From: Campylorhamphus procurvoides
Lineage: Eukaryota > Chordata > Aves > Passeriformes > Dendrocolaptidae
Assembly: GCA_013396655.1 (NCBI GenBank)
Contig: WBMV01004699.1
Location: 248,471 to 312,470, forward strand
Reading direction: 5' to 3'
Length of the DNA: 64,000 nt
In this document: positions 39,736 through 51,572 of the stretch, in pieces
Numbering within the stretch: position 1 is the stretch's first letter
Layout of the letters: each line of letters begins with the position of its first letter
The notes under the pieces: model-generated
What the model saw: only the letters and a program-made list of their open reading frames with translations
Told to the model about the DNA's origin: nothing
Databases searched by the model: none
Made by a program: the position numbers and the translations under genes

Positions 39736-40681
39736 CAAGGGGGGAATTAAGAAGGTAGAGAAAGGGAAAGTAAACCAGTCTTCCACAAATGCTGTGCACA
39801 TGGTTTTCAGCAGGGAAAGAATCGCCTGGTGTCTTGCTGCTGTTCTCTGGTTATTTGCATTGATTCAGTGTTATGGCACCTTCTAGCATCTCCTCTGCCC
39901 TGTATTTTCTGTCTGTTTATCTGTATGTTTCTTCTTGCATCTTTCTAGAAATCCAGGAACCCAGCAGCTCTCCAGCAATAATGCTATACTTAGCACTTGC
40001 ATCTTCAAATAAAAAAGCCCCTTAAACTCCTCTCACTCCTGGGAAGCAACTGCATGCCATTATCAGAGAAAGACATTTGTGCATTCGTTATAGTCCCACC
40101 TCATTTTGGCAGGAGGGAAGAAGCTGAGTGCCGGTGCTCCAACAGAGCTGCAGTCTACAGCTTGTAATTCTGTAGTTAAGGCTCACAGTGGCTGAGCCAT
40201 TCATATCAAAGTCCGTAGGGCAGGAATTATCTGCTGGACACCAGTCTTAATACAGACACGATTGGAAAATTCAGCCTTTTTCTTGGATTCAACACTGCAA
40301 GCAAAGTGTGGGGGTTTTTTTCATTTATGTTTATCTATAGCTAAAGGGAGAGTGCAGTATTAACATACATTGTTTTTCTGTTAAAATGTTGTGGTCAAAT
40401 GCAGAGACAGTTGAAGTGCACCAGCAGCACAGAGAACGGATTTTGCTCTGTAAAATGGTGGTGGTGGTTGTCGCATGGTGCTTGTATTCTCTCCTTGTTC
40501 ATTCTCTTCTATTTCCTCAACTCAACTGAAGAGGTTTCCAGGTTTCCGGATGCTAGAATAACAGGACAGAGGTGGGAAAACCTCTCCTTCACGTGACGCC
40601 ACAATCTTGCAGCAGGAAGCGTGTTTTTTCCTACCAAGCCGAACATAGTCATGCTTAACTGTTTCTCCTGTTTTCGATTAG

Positions 40682-40791
40682 CACCTATGGGTCTTGCAGA
40701 TATGATGACACCTGGTGAGTCCAAACTACCCCTTCCTCTCAAAGCAGATGGCAAAGAAGAAGGACCCCCCCAATCCGAGAGCAAGTCAAAG
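40682..40791 (+). CDS. ARID1B: ARID1B exon w4
   Basis: The acceptor is ttttcgattag before 40682 and the donor is AAG|gtattt after 40791. Two bases complete an Ala codon, followed by [20 protein letters not shown] and [16 protein letters not shown]. It ends exactly on a codon (phase 0). The encoded stretch is hydrophilic, with clustered Lys, Glu, Ser and Pro, and is likely disordered. The donor is weak past the GT (gtattt). The frame stays open far beyond it, so open frames running to about 41125 are intron read-through, not extra coding sequence. Confidence 0.94.
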
Positions 40792-41532
40792 GTATTTACC
40801 ACCTGCGCACGTGGTGTTGGTTCTGCCCGCAAAAGTCTGCTGTGTTGTCCTTCATCTTCTGGTTTTGGCCTACCCACTTCTGTTCTTTCCTGCATGCCTT
40901 TCCATTCACGTGCAATCTCTTTGTTTGTTTCTTTTATTTTTTTTTCTTTTTTTCCTTCATTGTGTGGATCTGAAAGTTACTAGTTCTTACGGCATTTTAA
41001 CTTGCGGGGGCAAAGCATCCCAAGCCAAAAGTTGCGTGGGGATTCAGCTGTGCCAGGTGGGTGGGAAAGAAGGGTCTTGCCTGGTTTTAATCCTTGCAGC
41101 CATTTTTCTCTGCCTTCAGTTATAGCTTCCTGTTTTGGCCGCCTCAGCAGCAGCAACATACTTTAATATTTTGCTTTACTGCCTTATTTGATAAAATAAG
41201 GTGAACGGCTTGGTTTTTTTTTCTTTCTTTCATAATGGGAAACCCATGCTTAGCATTTCATGTGAGCTTGAAGTAAGCATGGTGGCTTAGTGACTTTAGC
41301 CAAGCATCCAGCAAACTTTCCAAATTGTACTAATTAACAATGTTGTTTTAATACCTTTTATATATATATAAATATATTTATATGTGTGTGTGTTTTCTGT
41401 ATGTGTCTCTCTGTTTATATATATTTTATATATAAAAATTGGTCAGTCTGTTAAATTGGATGTATTTTTTTGTTTTTAATAAAGTTTGCCCTGCCTTTGT
41501 CATATTATTTTTTTTTTATTCCTCTACCACAG
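40792..41532 (+). other. ARID1B: Intron w4 (short)
   Basis: A 741-base intron, the shortest in the window. It has T-rich blocks near 40921-40957 and 41214-41231 and a TA/GT-rich stretch at 41358-41436, then a T-rich run and ctctaccacag before the next exon. Confidence 0.93.
41358..41436. repeat. TA/TG-rich low-complexity stretch
   Basis: Alternating tatatatata, (GT)n and tatatattttatatata segments lie about 100 bases before the acceptor of exon w5. Confidence 0.85.
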
Positions 41533-41691
41533 GATAGCTACAGCTCTCAGGGTATTTCTCAGCCCCCAACCCCAGGCAACCTGCCAGTCCCTTCCCCAAT
41601 GTCCCCAAGCTCTGCTAGCATCTCCTCATTTCATGGAGATGAAAGTGATAGCATTAGCAGCCCAGGCTGGCCAAAGACTCCATCAAGCCCT
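41533..41691 (+). CDS. ARID1B: ARID1B exon w5 (Ser/Pro-rich, phase 0-0)
   Basis: The acceptor is ctctaccacag before 41533 and the donor is CCT|gtaagt after 41691. It encodes 53 residues in full codons: [20 protein letters not shown], then [20 protein letters not shown] and [13 protein letters not shown]. It has many SP/TP sites, fitting a phosphorylated disordered linker in front of the ARID. Length is a multiple of three and both ends are phase 0, so it can be skipped without a frame change. I recall that a 53-residue difference separates annotated human ARID1B isoforms; whether this exon is that difference is my inference. Confidence 0.95.
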
Positions 41692-42520
41692 GTAAGTGGC
41701 TCTGGTTTTTTTTTTGGTTTTGTTTATTTTTTTGTAATTAATTATATTTTAATGCTTGCTTGTTTGTTTTGTAAATTCCTTTTCTTCATTATTTATCCAC
41801 TAAACAGTTTTCTTTCTCTATAACACTGGGTACAAATTCTGCTCTCGGACACATGACTGTAAGTTCCACTGCCTGGCTTCAGTGGGGCCTGAGCATGCTT
41901 TTCCCAGGGCAAAATTTGTCCCAACAGTACTTTGAAATAAGAAAGAATAAAATTGCGTGCATCATGCAAGTGTGCTGTCTGGTAAAACAGCAGTTGTTGT
42001 GAAGAAAACGTCCTTCCTATAATGCATCAGCTTCCAAGCATGCCAATTGTGTTGTTAAGGACAATTCCATTTCTGTTCCTGGGCCCAAACTCCTTCACAC
42101 AACTGACTTCACTCTGGTTGCTGCACTTGTCTTTACTATGATTATTTAGGGGGAAAAAAACCCAAACAAAACAAAACAAAATGAGAAATCTTCTCCCCTG
42201 TTGAAACTAATATCTATCAAAAGTTATATACTCAGCACTATGAAAAAGCTGCCATTTATACTTTGAAAACATTTTTCATTTTGAATTGTGTATTTGGAAA
42301 CACAGCCATTAGGTTATCAGGGCACAGTCTAAACCAAAATTGTTTCTAATTTACTTCATTTGGTTATTTCAAAATAACGCAGATTGTGAGTGAAAAAAAC
42401 CCCTGATGCATGTACATTTTTAGAAAACTATTTTTTAAATTAATATTGTTTAGTCATTCTCATACAGGTTGTAAAGAAAAACCTGAGAGAGATGTGTGGA
42501 GCTAAAACCGAACTTCATCA

Positions 42521-42540
42521 TCTATCTATCTATCTATCTA
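42521..42540. repeat. (TCTA)5 microsatellite
   Basis: Five tetranucleotide units, preceded by atca and followed by tgga. Confidence 0.9.
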
Positions 42541-45504
42541 TGGATACAAACATAGAAAATCTATATACATGTATAGAAAAGAGAATGCAGACATGAGCTG
42601 ATATGGCCGATGGGGAGCAAATGTCCACTTGGTCATTTTTGTTTTGTTTTGTTTTCAAATAGAAATATATATGTCATTTCTCTCTTATTTCTTTTTATCA
42701 AAAGCAATAATGATCATAATTTCTTTGTAGAAAAATACTGAAACATATTCTTGTGCAGAATATAAAGGGTGTTTTTCCCAATGTTAAAGTGATAACTAAA
42801 TTTTTACAAAGTGACATGTTGAACAGTATGTCTCAGGGCAAACAGAGGAAGGCCAGTCAGAAGGGAAAAAATCTAACTATTCAAAATTCAGACATCTAAT
42901 AAAGCCCCTGAACAAAGGGGCAGCATGGCATGAAATGCACCACTTTAATCTTTGGATGTTTATTTGACAGCAACTTTGAGTCTCAGAAGGCAGTTGGTGT
43001 TACTTATTCGTACAAAGTCTCACCTTTTTCTTAACAGCATTTCTGAAAGCATAATACCAAAAATTCCGTTAGTTTTCTTTGCAGTAAAGCTTTTGGGAGA
43101 TTGCTTGTTTGGGCAGTTTTCCTGGAGGAAAGCAAGAGAGTTATTGCACAGGCTGTCTTAACACATTGAGTGCTTCCTCTGCAAGCCTACCAAACAAAAA
43201 TGCATTCCTGAGCTCATTGCATCAACTGCATAGCAAGTCCTACAGTTATTGTGAACATATGTGTAGATTTTTCCATGTAAATATGCCAAAGTATAACACT
43301 GGAAAAAAGAAATGAGGAAAGTTTGTGCTTTCAATGTCTTCTGCACGTCCTTCTGTCCAAAAGCTTCAGTTAGCTTCTTGATACACAGACCTGGATAAGT
43401 ACCGTGCTTTGAAATGATAGAAAAATCAGTGCTGTGAATTTGCTGATCCCTTTTTACCTGTGAAGGCCAGTATATTGGATAACTTCATCGACATCAACAG
43501 CAGTCTGACATAGACTGGAATGATTGATTGCAGGCGCTTCGTTACACTTGAAAACAGCCTGAATTGGTTCATTAAATCCCAAAGCTGCTGCTTGTGCTAC
43601 AACTTCTCCAATCCAGCAAAGGATAAAAGCAAGGGTGAATGGTCTGTGATTCACTTCAAGATATTCCTGTGATACTACTAAGTGGATCCTCTCTTTCAGC
43701 TGTTTCGTGTGAAAGTGAGGCATGAGAAAATTGGGAAAAGAAATTGTTGAACATTACATTTTGAGGCTTCTTTGGGTACATCAGGAATAGGACTCTTCTG
43801 CCATGCAAATTTTGCATGTAGCGTGCATCCCTAACAGTGGCGAGGTAGTTTTAGAATTCTTTAAAGGAGACATTTCAAGTTGTGAGTGTGAGCTATGCAG
43901 GGTCAGTGCAACATGAATAAAGCAGTAGGTTTTGAAAAACCCATAAAATGCTGTTCAGTTTCCACAGGTACTCACTATCATGGCAGTGAGTACACAGTGA
44001 GTACTACACCTCCATGGTGCTAGCTTTAAGAGGTCTGCAGAGTCCTTCAGGAGAAAATCTTGAGGATTGTGTCATGCGAAAGCCTCTGCCAGAGACTGGA
44101 CTTTAGCAGTTTCTGCATCCTGTGTATGCACATTCTGTTTTGTAGTAAAAGAGGTCTGTGTAATACATGTAATATTGGCAAATTCTTCATTGAAGTGGGG
44201 GGAGTGCATGGTAGATAGTTCTATAAATACAGATGCTTAAAAGATATGTGCAGAAACAACTACCCACTGCCTTTCATGTGAAAAGAACTCCTACAGAAAT
44301 TTTTGTTTTTCCAAAGGATTCTGCAGACTCACCATGCAAAGGTCTGTATATAATACAGTTTTAGCAGGGGGTAGGTGTATTGAAAAGAAATTATGGGGTT
44401 CGACAGATTTAATAGGGGAATTGGCTTTGGTATCCACATACTTTGGTAGAGTTTTTTTAATCACCCATTTGAACATGGCCACACATACCACACAGAAAAG
44501 TGCTGAGATTGAGGGCAGAGTGCAATACAACCAAATCAATAAAGGTATGTGCCACAGGCTTGGAATAGCATTGTTTTATCACCAAAATTAGCAACAAACT
44601 TAACAGAAGTAAAGCTCATGATTTGTATTCTTCCAGCATTGCCTGACACGCATTCATTTTGGTTAACAATGGGATCATTCTCTTACAAACCCTTCTTTCT
44701 GAGAGTTAATATTTACCTATAGGCAAATTTGGGCTTCCAGCTGAGCCTGCCCATGCGAAACTGAAGTTTGTTTGTGTGTAGACTAGCTTGCACACATCTG
44801 TCATTTTTATACGTTTACATTTATAAAAATAGAGAAGAGAAAAAGATCTTTACTCTTGAGGAATAGCATTCTTCTCTCCAGTGCATTCTTCTACAGTTAA
44901 CATTTCATTTTAGAAGAAAATTGCACCCATTTTACAAAGCATGACAACCTGAAAGCTCACACAGTAAGAAACACTTCTTACCTTCTGTAAGCTGTGAAAA
45001 GTTTTCAGATTATACTGTCATTTTAGAGCCTGCTGCCACACTACTGAAAAGCAGCATCATTTGAGATGTATAGTAGAAAAACGCAGAATGAAAAATTCTT
45101 AACTATTTCCCTTCTGCTCTGAATCAGATTTGAAAAGTGAATCTTAACATATAAAAATGAAACTCTAAAACTAGTAAATCTGAACTTTTTTAATCATTAC
45201 TTACCGTAAAAGTGAAATAGAAACTATTTTGTTGCTTCATATGGTAGTGTATGAGCACGTGGAAGACTTGCTGGGTAAAAGTTGAAATTTCCCACCTTCA
45301 TTTTTGTTCTGGGGCATCTTGTGTGTCAGATTAAAATTAATGTTGATGAGTAGTAGAGTAACTTTGTACTTACTGCAGTTGATAATGGGGTAGCTCCAGT
45401 TTATTCAGCTGTTCCAGCCTGTGTGATCATATATCTGTTCTTACCACAAAATCAAATTAGTAGCAACGTGACTCGCCCACTTCCGCCTCTCCATCCATCC
45501 CCCA

Positions 45505-45552
45505 CTAAAAAAAACCCCAAAACAAAAAAAGAAAAGAGAAAAGAAAAAAAAA
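45505..45552 (+). repeat. A-rich low-complexity tract
   Basis: Long A runs broken by C and G (aaaaccccaaaacaaaaaaag, then gaaaagagaaaag and a run of A) follow a C-rich stretch. No retroelement body was recognised upstream of it. Confidence 0.8.
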
Positions 45553-47721
45553 ACCACACACTTTGACAAAGTATATTTGTTGCAAAAAGTTAAACTGATT
45601 TCCTTAAACACCCAGATACATAGTAAGTGATGCTCTGAGTAAACTGGTTGCTATTACAGAATCAGTTCATGCTTTCTTTGCATAATCTGCAGGATTCGTG
45701 TCAAAGTACTTTCCTGCCAGCCACTTAGTATTAGTAAAACAAATTCAACCTTGACTCTGACTTCAGGAGGAGTTGTAACGCAGCTGAGTCTGTCTCAAGT
45801 AAATTCAGGAGTGCACCTCATTTCTAAGTAAGAAAGGTAATCATATCTGTCTGTAGGAAGGACTGCTGTGAAGAAGTTACAGTGTCAGCAAGGCAGAAAA
45901 CTTTACAGGAGGCTATTTGTTTAATTAAAATGAATATCCATTCACTGGAAAGAACAGCAATGGCTCATGGAACTACTAGGTCACCCCCCTTGGCTTCATG
46001 TTTCTTTTCTCCTGACTCTCCTCCAGTGTTGCCAAGTTTCAGCTGATGGCTGGAAGGAGATACAGAGGCTGTCATATTTTCCAGGCTAACATGCAAGATG
46101 AATGGTGGCAATGCTTTTAAAATGATTGGCAGGGGCGTTCCAGCCCACTGAATCCTCCTTTCATGGTGTTGAGTGCCAGGCCTCACCACTGCTGTCTGAG
46201 GGCATGGGCAAAGTGAGTAGTCCTGTAGCATCTGTAAAGTACAGCTGGGGTCTTCTTTAGAGATGTTCAGCTAGGCATGAGTTTCTGTTTACTTGAAAAC
46301 AGTGCTGTCTTCTGTTCAAAGAAAGAAAAAGGCAAAGGAGGGAAAGAGTGATTGACTAGATGAGTTTAAAGAAGTGTCTACTGCAATCAACAACAAAGTT
46401 TAGGATTTTACTACACAGACATGAAGGATATGTTTCCCTTCACATATTTGGCTCCTTTCCCAAAGCTTTATGTCAGTCTTTTTCCCTTGTATTTGATTCT
46501 GAACCACTCACATCTTCCACTGCTGAGCAAATCACTTCACCTTCTGCAAGTGGGAGGGTCTTCCTGCAGTAGCAGCAGCCCCTCTCTGCTGTCAGATCAG
46601 GAGCAGCTTGGGCAGGGTGTGCGACAAGGCCTGATCACACATGGCATAGAGCCCAGCTCACAGGGTTATACTGCACAGAAAAGATAGGGTGAAAATTTAT
46701 AGCTTGTGTAGCAGCCTCAGTGCTTCCTGCTGTCTCCACATTAAAATAAAAAAAAAAAGATGAAAAAAAGAAAAAGATAATCAAACATAACACAAGCTTT
46801 CATTAAAAAGAAAATTTACCCAAAGAGTAAACAGGTTCACTCCTGCCTTTCTGCCGTGGAGACAGAATTCTGCTTGCCATCTCTTTTGCTTTTCCTGGTG
46901 GTGCTTCAGCTCTGATTGCTCTCCATCCTTGGTTTTCCACAGCTCATAATACACCCTTTGCAAGCTAGGACATTTGAAATTGGTATCTTCTCTCAGCTCT
47001 TAAGGGAGGAGAGCAGTAGCCTCTTATAAGCCTTATTGGGTCAGGCAGCTAATTGGCAGTTCACAAAGAGTATTGCCACCAATCTCCTTGCACTGTAGGT
47101 GCCTTTGCTTGTCTTGTTTTCTGGCCAGCAGTGGTGTGAAGAGGTAGTAAAGTGTAACCATTTGAGACTTTGAAGAGAGTATGACCCCTCCATGAACAAC
47201 TTTGCCACAATTCACACTTTAGGCTATATTTGTGCACTTTCTGCTCTGGAGGATTACTTTCAAATTTTCTAGCCCCTCTTTGAGGGCAAAGAGGAGAGGA
47301 TTGGTTTGGTTTGGCTTTAGGGTTTTCTAAACTTCCATGGGACAAACTTGTTCCTAATTTTACCAAAATGGTTACTTGCCAAGCACTTTGAAATAAGTGG
47401 ATGAGAAGCTATATGAGAGCTACCGGTTGTGAAAATGACATGAGGCAATATCAGAAACTGGCCTTCTGGGATCCAAAGTGCAGATCAGTGAAAGAAATAT
47501 GAAAATGGGGAGTTTGGGCCCTTTATTTAAAAAGCTGCCTTTTCCATATATGGACAGAATGTACTGTTTGTGCCTGAACTAGTAGCCTTCATTCCTGACT
47601 GTTGTGTGATAGCTTTAGTTTGTTTGACATCTTCTCTTTTTCAATGTTGTGAGTTTCTTACTTTCTTTTCCCTTCCCCTCCCACCCTTCCCCCAACTCTT
47701 TCTTTTCTTCTTGCGATTTAG

Positions 47722-47943
<222 letters not shown>

Positions 47944-49106
47944 TGAAAGTGAACCTTTTGAAAAGGCAATGTACCTTTTTTTCTAGCGTATTTCATGGTG
48001 GTTGCACCATTATGTTTTCAGCCTTGACAATATTGTTGAAGAAAATAGTTTCATGCTTTAATATTTGTCTAGAGTTCATTTTGGGCTGCATAATGGCCCT
48101 AAAACTTTACAGTTTGAATGAAGATTGACCATTGCTATAGACAGATGAAATCATTGTCTCTTCGGGGGAAACTAGTAATGCTGGTAAGAGAAGAGAGGAA
48201 AAGGCCACTGGATCAAAGTTACAAGTAAGAAGTAGATGATAGAGCTAAAAGGAAAGGAGATGTTTAAATCCGTCTTTCCCAGGTGGGGGTACAGGCTCTA
48301 GGACAATTCAGTTCATCTCTCCAGAGAAGCTGCAGATACACTGTTAAAACACAGTCCTTCATCCCAAACCTTTCATTTCTGAGCATCTCTATATAGTACA
48401 CTGGTTTCTTAGACACATATTTGGAAAATGCTTACAGGATATTTTGAGTTGCCTTGCAAACATAATGATTACAAGGAAAAGGTGAATTACTTAGATGAGT
48501 TGAAAGAAAATGAAAGCAGGAAGAGCTGAGAATACAAAAGTCACAGATGGGAGAGAGAAGCCTTGGTTTATGTTCTCACCAGTTAACTGGAAGTTTTGCA
48601 AAGAGGTGTTTGGAAATTACTCTTGAGTTCTGTAAGACTGACCATCACAGAGCAAAATGAAATGTTTCATTGTCTAGCACCATCAAAAGGGAAAGCAAGA
48701 GGAAACAGTCAGTATTTGAGATCTTAGATTCAGCATTCAAAGTCTCCTGTTCTTGCCTGATGACAAGGACAAAGCACCCCTTGCATCTAGGGGATCACTC
48801 TGGTTAGGTGCTAGAAATTGTTGTGAAGTGCAGAGATCCATAATTTCTGTGGATTTAGGAACATTTTTAGATGGTCAAAGCCTTGCAAAATGAGGTCTTA
48901 AACATAGCTATGTAGATAAATATGAATGTGCAATATTTAATATAAAATATATAATACTAAAATAGATACAATTTTGCACTAATTACAAAATCTGAACTCA
49001 AAAATGTGGCAAGCGAATTAGATCCTCAGAAAGAGAACACATTTTAATAATCTATGTGATTAGTTCAAGAAAGTAATGTCCAACATCAATTTTCAAAGCT
49101 ATTTTT

Positions 49107-49147
49107 AATTTAGGATTTGACACACAAATCACAATTTAGGATTTGAC
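49107..49147 (+). repeat. Short direct duplication
   Basis: The 15-base word aatttaggatttgac occurs at 49107-49121 and again at 49133-49147, a period of 26 bases. Confidence 0.85.
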
Positions 49148-50693
49148 TACTGAATTAGATCACTGGCCCTTCAAATCCAGGGATTTTAGCTATTCCTGTT
49201 ATTAAAGGAAAGCAGAGAAACCTAATGTAATTCACCTTGCCAGTTGTTAAATGCTGTATATGGGTAAGAGATCGTATCCTGACATTTTTAGTGATCAGCT
49301 CATGCTCCTCAGCATCATACAGATTTGATTACTTCTAGCTCAGAAACTTTATTACAGGTAAATCGTGTCATGCAGCTGCTCTGCCTCATACAGCTTGATT
49401 GTGCCCACAGTATGACTCTTAGCATCAAAAATTGAGCAAGATGGGGGCAGATGGGATATTCTAGAGTCACTCATGTTTGCTTATTATGGAAGTTTATTTT
49501 ATTTTGGGACACTCAGTGTTGATTTTCAGTGACAGACATTATGATTTGCCAAAGAATAAATGCTGTTCACTTAGACTGATTTTTGACAGAACTTGAGTTC
49601 CAAATGCATGCACCTCAGTGCTGGTAAAAATAAAGGCTCATGGTTTTGCTGGTGTGTCCACACGAATGTTCACTGTATTTGCCTGTTTAAGCTACTGAGA
49701 GGTGTGGAGCTTTGCTTGATGAGTTTTATTTAAATGCATCCATGTGATGCCCTCCTAAAAAGCTGTTGCTCCAACTGCTGCACTCGACATCTCATGATTC
49801 TGCCTGGAGAGTGACAGGGAGGGAAGCTGTGCAGCAGCAGAGCATATTCTCTGAATAGCTGCAGTCGATGGGGTCCAAACATGAACAGACCAGCTGTTGG
49901 CAGTCTTCTTTTAAATGCCAATATACTGGGCATTTAGGCATGAACGTTTCTGTTTGCATTATGCAATGTGTTCATTACGCACCACTTAGCTGTAAGCCAG
50001 TAGGCACAAAGAGCTGTGTAACTGGATTTCAAGCCTCAACAGGGGCAGTTTATGAAAATCTGGTCTCCTTTAACTCCTGGGTTCTTGCAGGGTGTACCAG
50101 AGAAATAAAAACACTTTGCATAGCCATGCCAACCTGCTTGCTATTCAATGCTGTCTTCGAAAAATCTTTGCTGACTGGCAGCAGTTACGGTGTTACAGAG
50201 AAACCTAAAGAACGTTTCCTTTGCTGACAGACTAAGGAACAGTATGGCTAATGATAACCTTTCTAGCTATACAAGTTAAATTGGGATCATTAAACTCTCA
50301 GGCCTCAGGGCAAGTAGCAGTTATCATGGAATCAAGATTGTTCCCCAACAAAAGCTGAGATTCTGAGATGTTTAAAGCCCATTTATTTTAGTGCTGACCC
50401 CCATCCTTGGATTGTACCTAGCAGTTGCATACCTGGTTGAATGAACTTGAGGGCATAAGGTATTACAGCAAAAACACTAGCTGCTATGAGTGGTACAGCT
50501 GAGTGAGTCAGTGGCATCATCCAGGATGACAAATGAACTTCGCTGTTATTACAGATCAGCTGTGTTTGAGGAACTCATGAGCAGAGTCTTTCAATATTCT
50601 CAGCCTTACACTGCAAACAAGACTCACGGTGGAGTTGTGCAGGCAGCATTGTAATACAGAGTACTGCTGGCCTAGCCATGTGTTTGAAGTCTG

Positions 50694-50709
50694 CCTTAAT
50701 TAATTAAGG
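50694..50709. promoter_or_regulatory. Homeodomain-type palindrome
   Basis: CCTTAATTAATTAAGG is a perfect 16-base palindrome built of overlapping TAATTA cores, the preferred word of many homeodomain proteins. Binding is inferred from the motif only. Confidence 0.3.
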
Positions 50710-51224
50710 GGCCTGGCTTCACTCTGCCTCTCATCTAGCCAGAGGATCATCGATCTGCCCCTGCAATAAGCACTAAAGCAAAAGGACTTGAACCAGGAAT
50801 TACAAGCTGAACTGTTTGACAGCTGGTGGCTATTTGGGAGTAAAATTTATTTTTCATATCAATGCTCAAACATTTAAATTGCAGAATAACACCGTTACTG
50901 CTTTCTAAATTGGACTTTAGAAGCTGCTTTTTAATTAGAATGAGGTGGGTGTGGGTGGGTGCCAGGGAGGGAAAGAATGAGCAGAATTTGCTTGGAAATG
51001 GATTACTGACTGAAGAGTATAGGCCCTGGAAGGGCATAAGGCATTTAAAGGATGCACCATGCAGAAGACTCCACAAGCAAAGCTTTTTTATGTTGCTATC
51101 AGCAGGTTCCTTAATGGTTTTATAACTGTAAATGCTGTCAGTGCATTACTGCGTGTGGGAGTAATGAGCATTAGTTAAAAGAGGAAAATAAAAAAAAGTA
51201 AACCAAGACATTAAGTGCTTCTCC

Positions 51225-51236
51225 NNNNNNNNNNNN
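51225..51236. other. Assembly gap (12 N)
   Basis: Twelve undetermined bases stand between ctcc and a run of C, 75 bases before exon w7. The C-rich edge suggests a homopolymer or GC-rich stretch that was not resolved. Confidence 0.99.
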
Positions 51237-51311
51237 CCCCCCTCTTTTTTGGTTTCCTGACTTAAACAAAACACTGCTGCAAACCAATGATTCTGCTGTT
51301 TACTTTGCTAG

Positions 51312-51572
<261 letters not shown>

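Larger units (their letters stand above)
33128..40681 (+). other. ARID1B: Intron w3
   Basis: A 7.6-kb intron ending in gtttctcctgttttcgattag. Its main feature is the long inverted repeat with arms 36237-36404 and 36796-36957. A 19-base perfect palindrome-like hairpin lies at 39717-39735. Otherwise it is AT-rich with homopolymer runs (A11 near 33711) and no supported exon. Confidence 0.9.
41692..47721 (+). other. ARID1B: Intron w5
   Basis: A 6-kb intron ending in ttcttgcgatttag. It holds a (TCTA)5 run at 42521-42540, an inverted pair of (AAAAC)n-type runs (42164-42182 and 42637-42655), a short repeated hairpin word at 43968-44004, and an A-rich tract at 45505-45552. On the minus strand, two open stretches (about 44336-44505 and 43458-43699) are bordered by splice-like sites; see the findings. 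No minus-strand gene is established. Confidence 0.85.

Noticed and set aside
40715..41125. 136-codon + strand open frame overlapping exon w4
   Set aside because: It is in a different frame from ARID1B and runs on into T-rich intron. The ARID1B frame with splice sites at 40682 and 40791 explains the coding signal.
43158..43450. Continuation of the minus-strand frame beyond 43458 as a processed pseudogene
   Set aside because: The same frame stays open after a single TAA and reads partly protein-like, but there is no poly(A) tail, no target-site duplication and no recognised parent gene. Only the weaker two-exon possibility was kept as a finding.
46506..46556. Possible further MIR-type SINE word (gagcaaatcacttcacc)
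   Set aside because: Only one short word resembles the family, with no tRNA-like head or core on either side.
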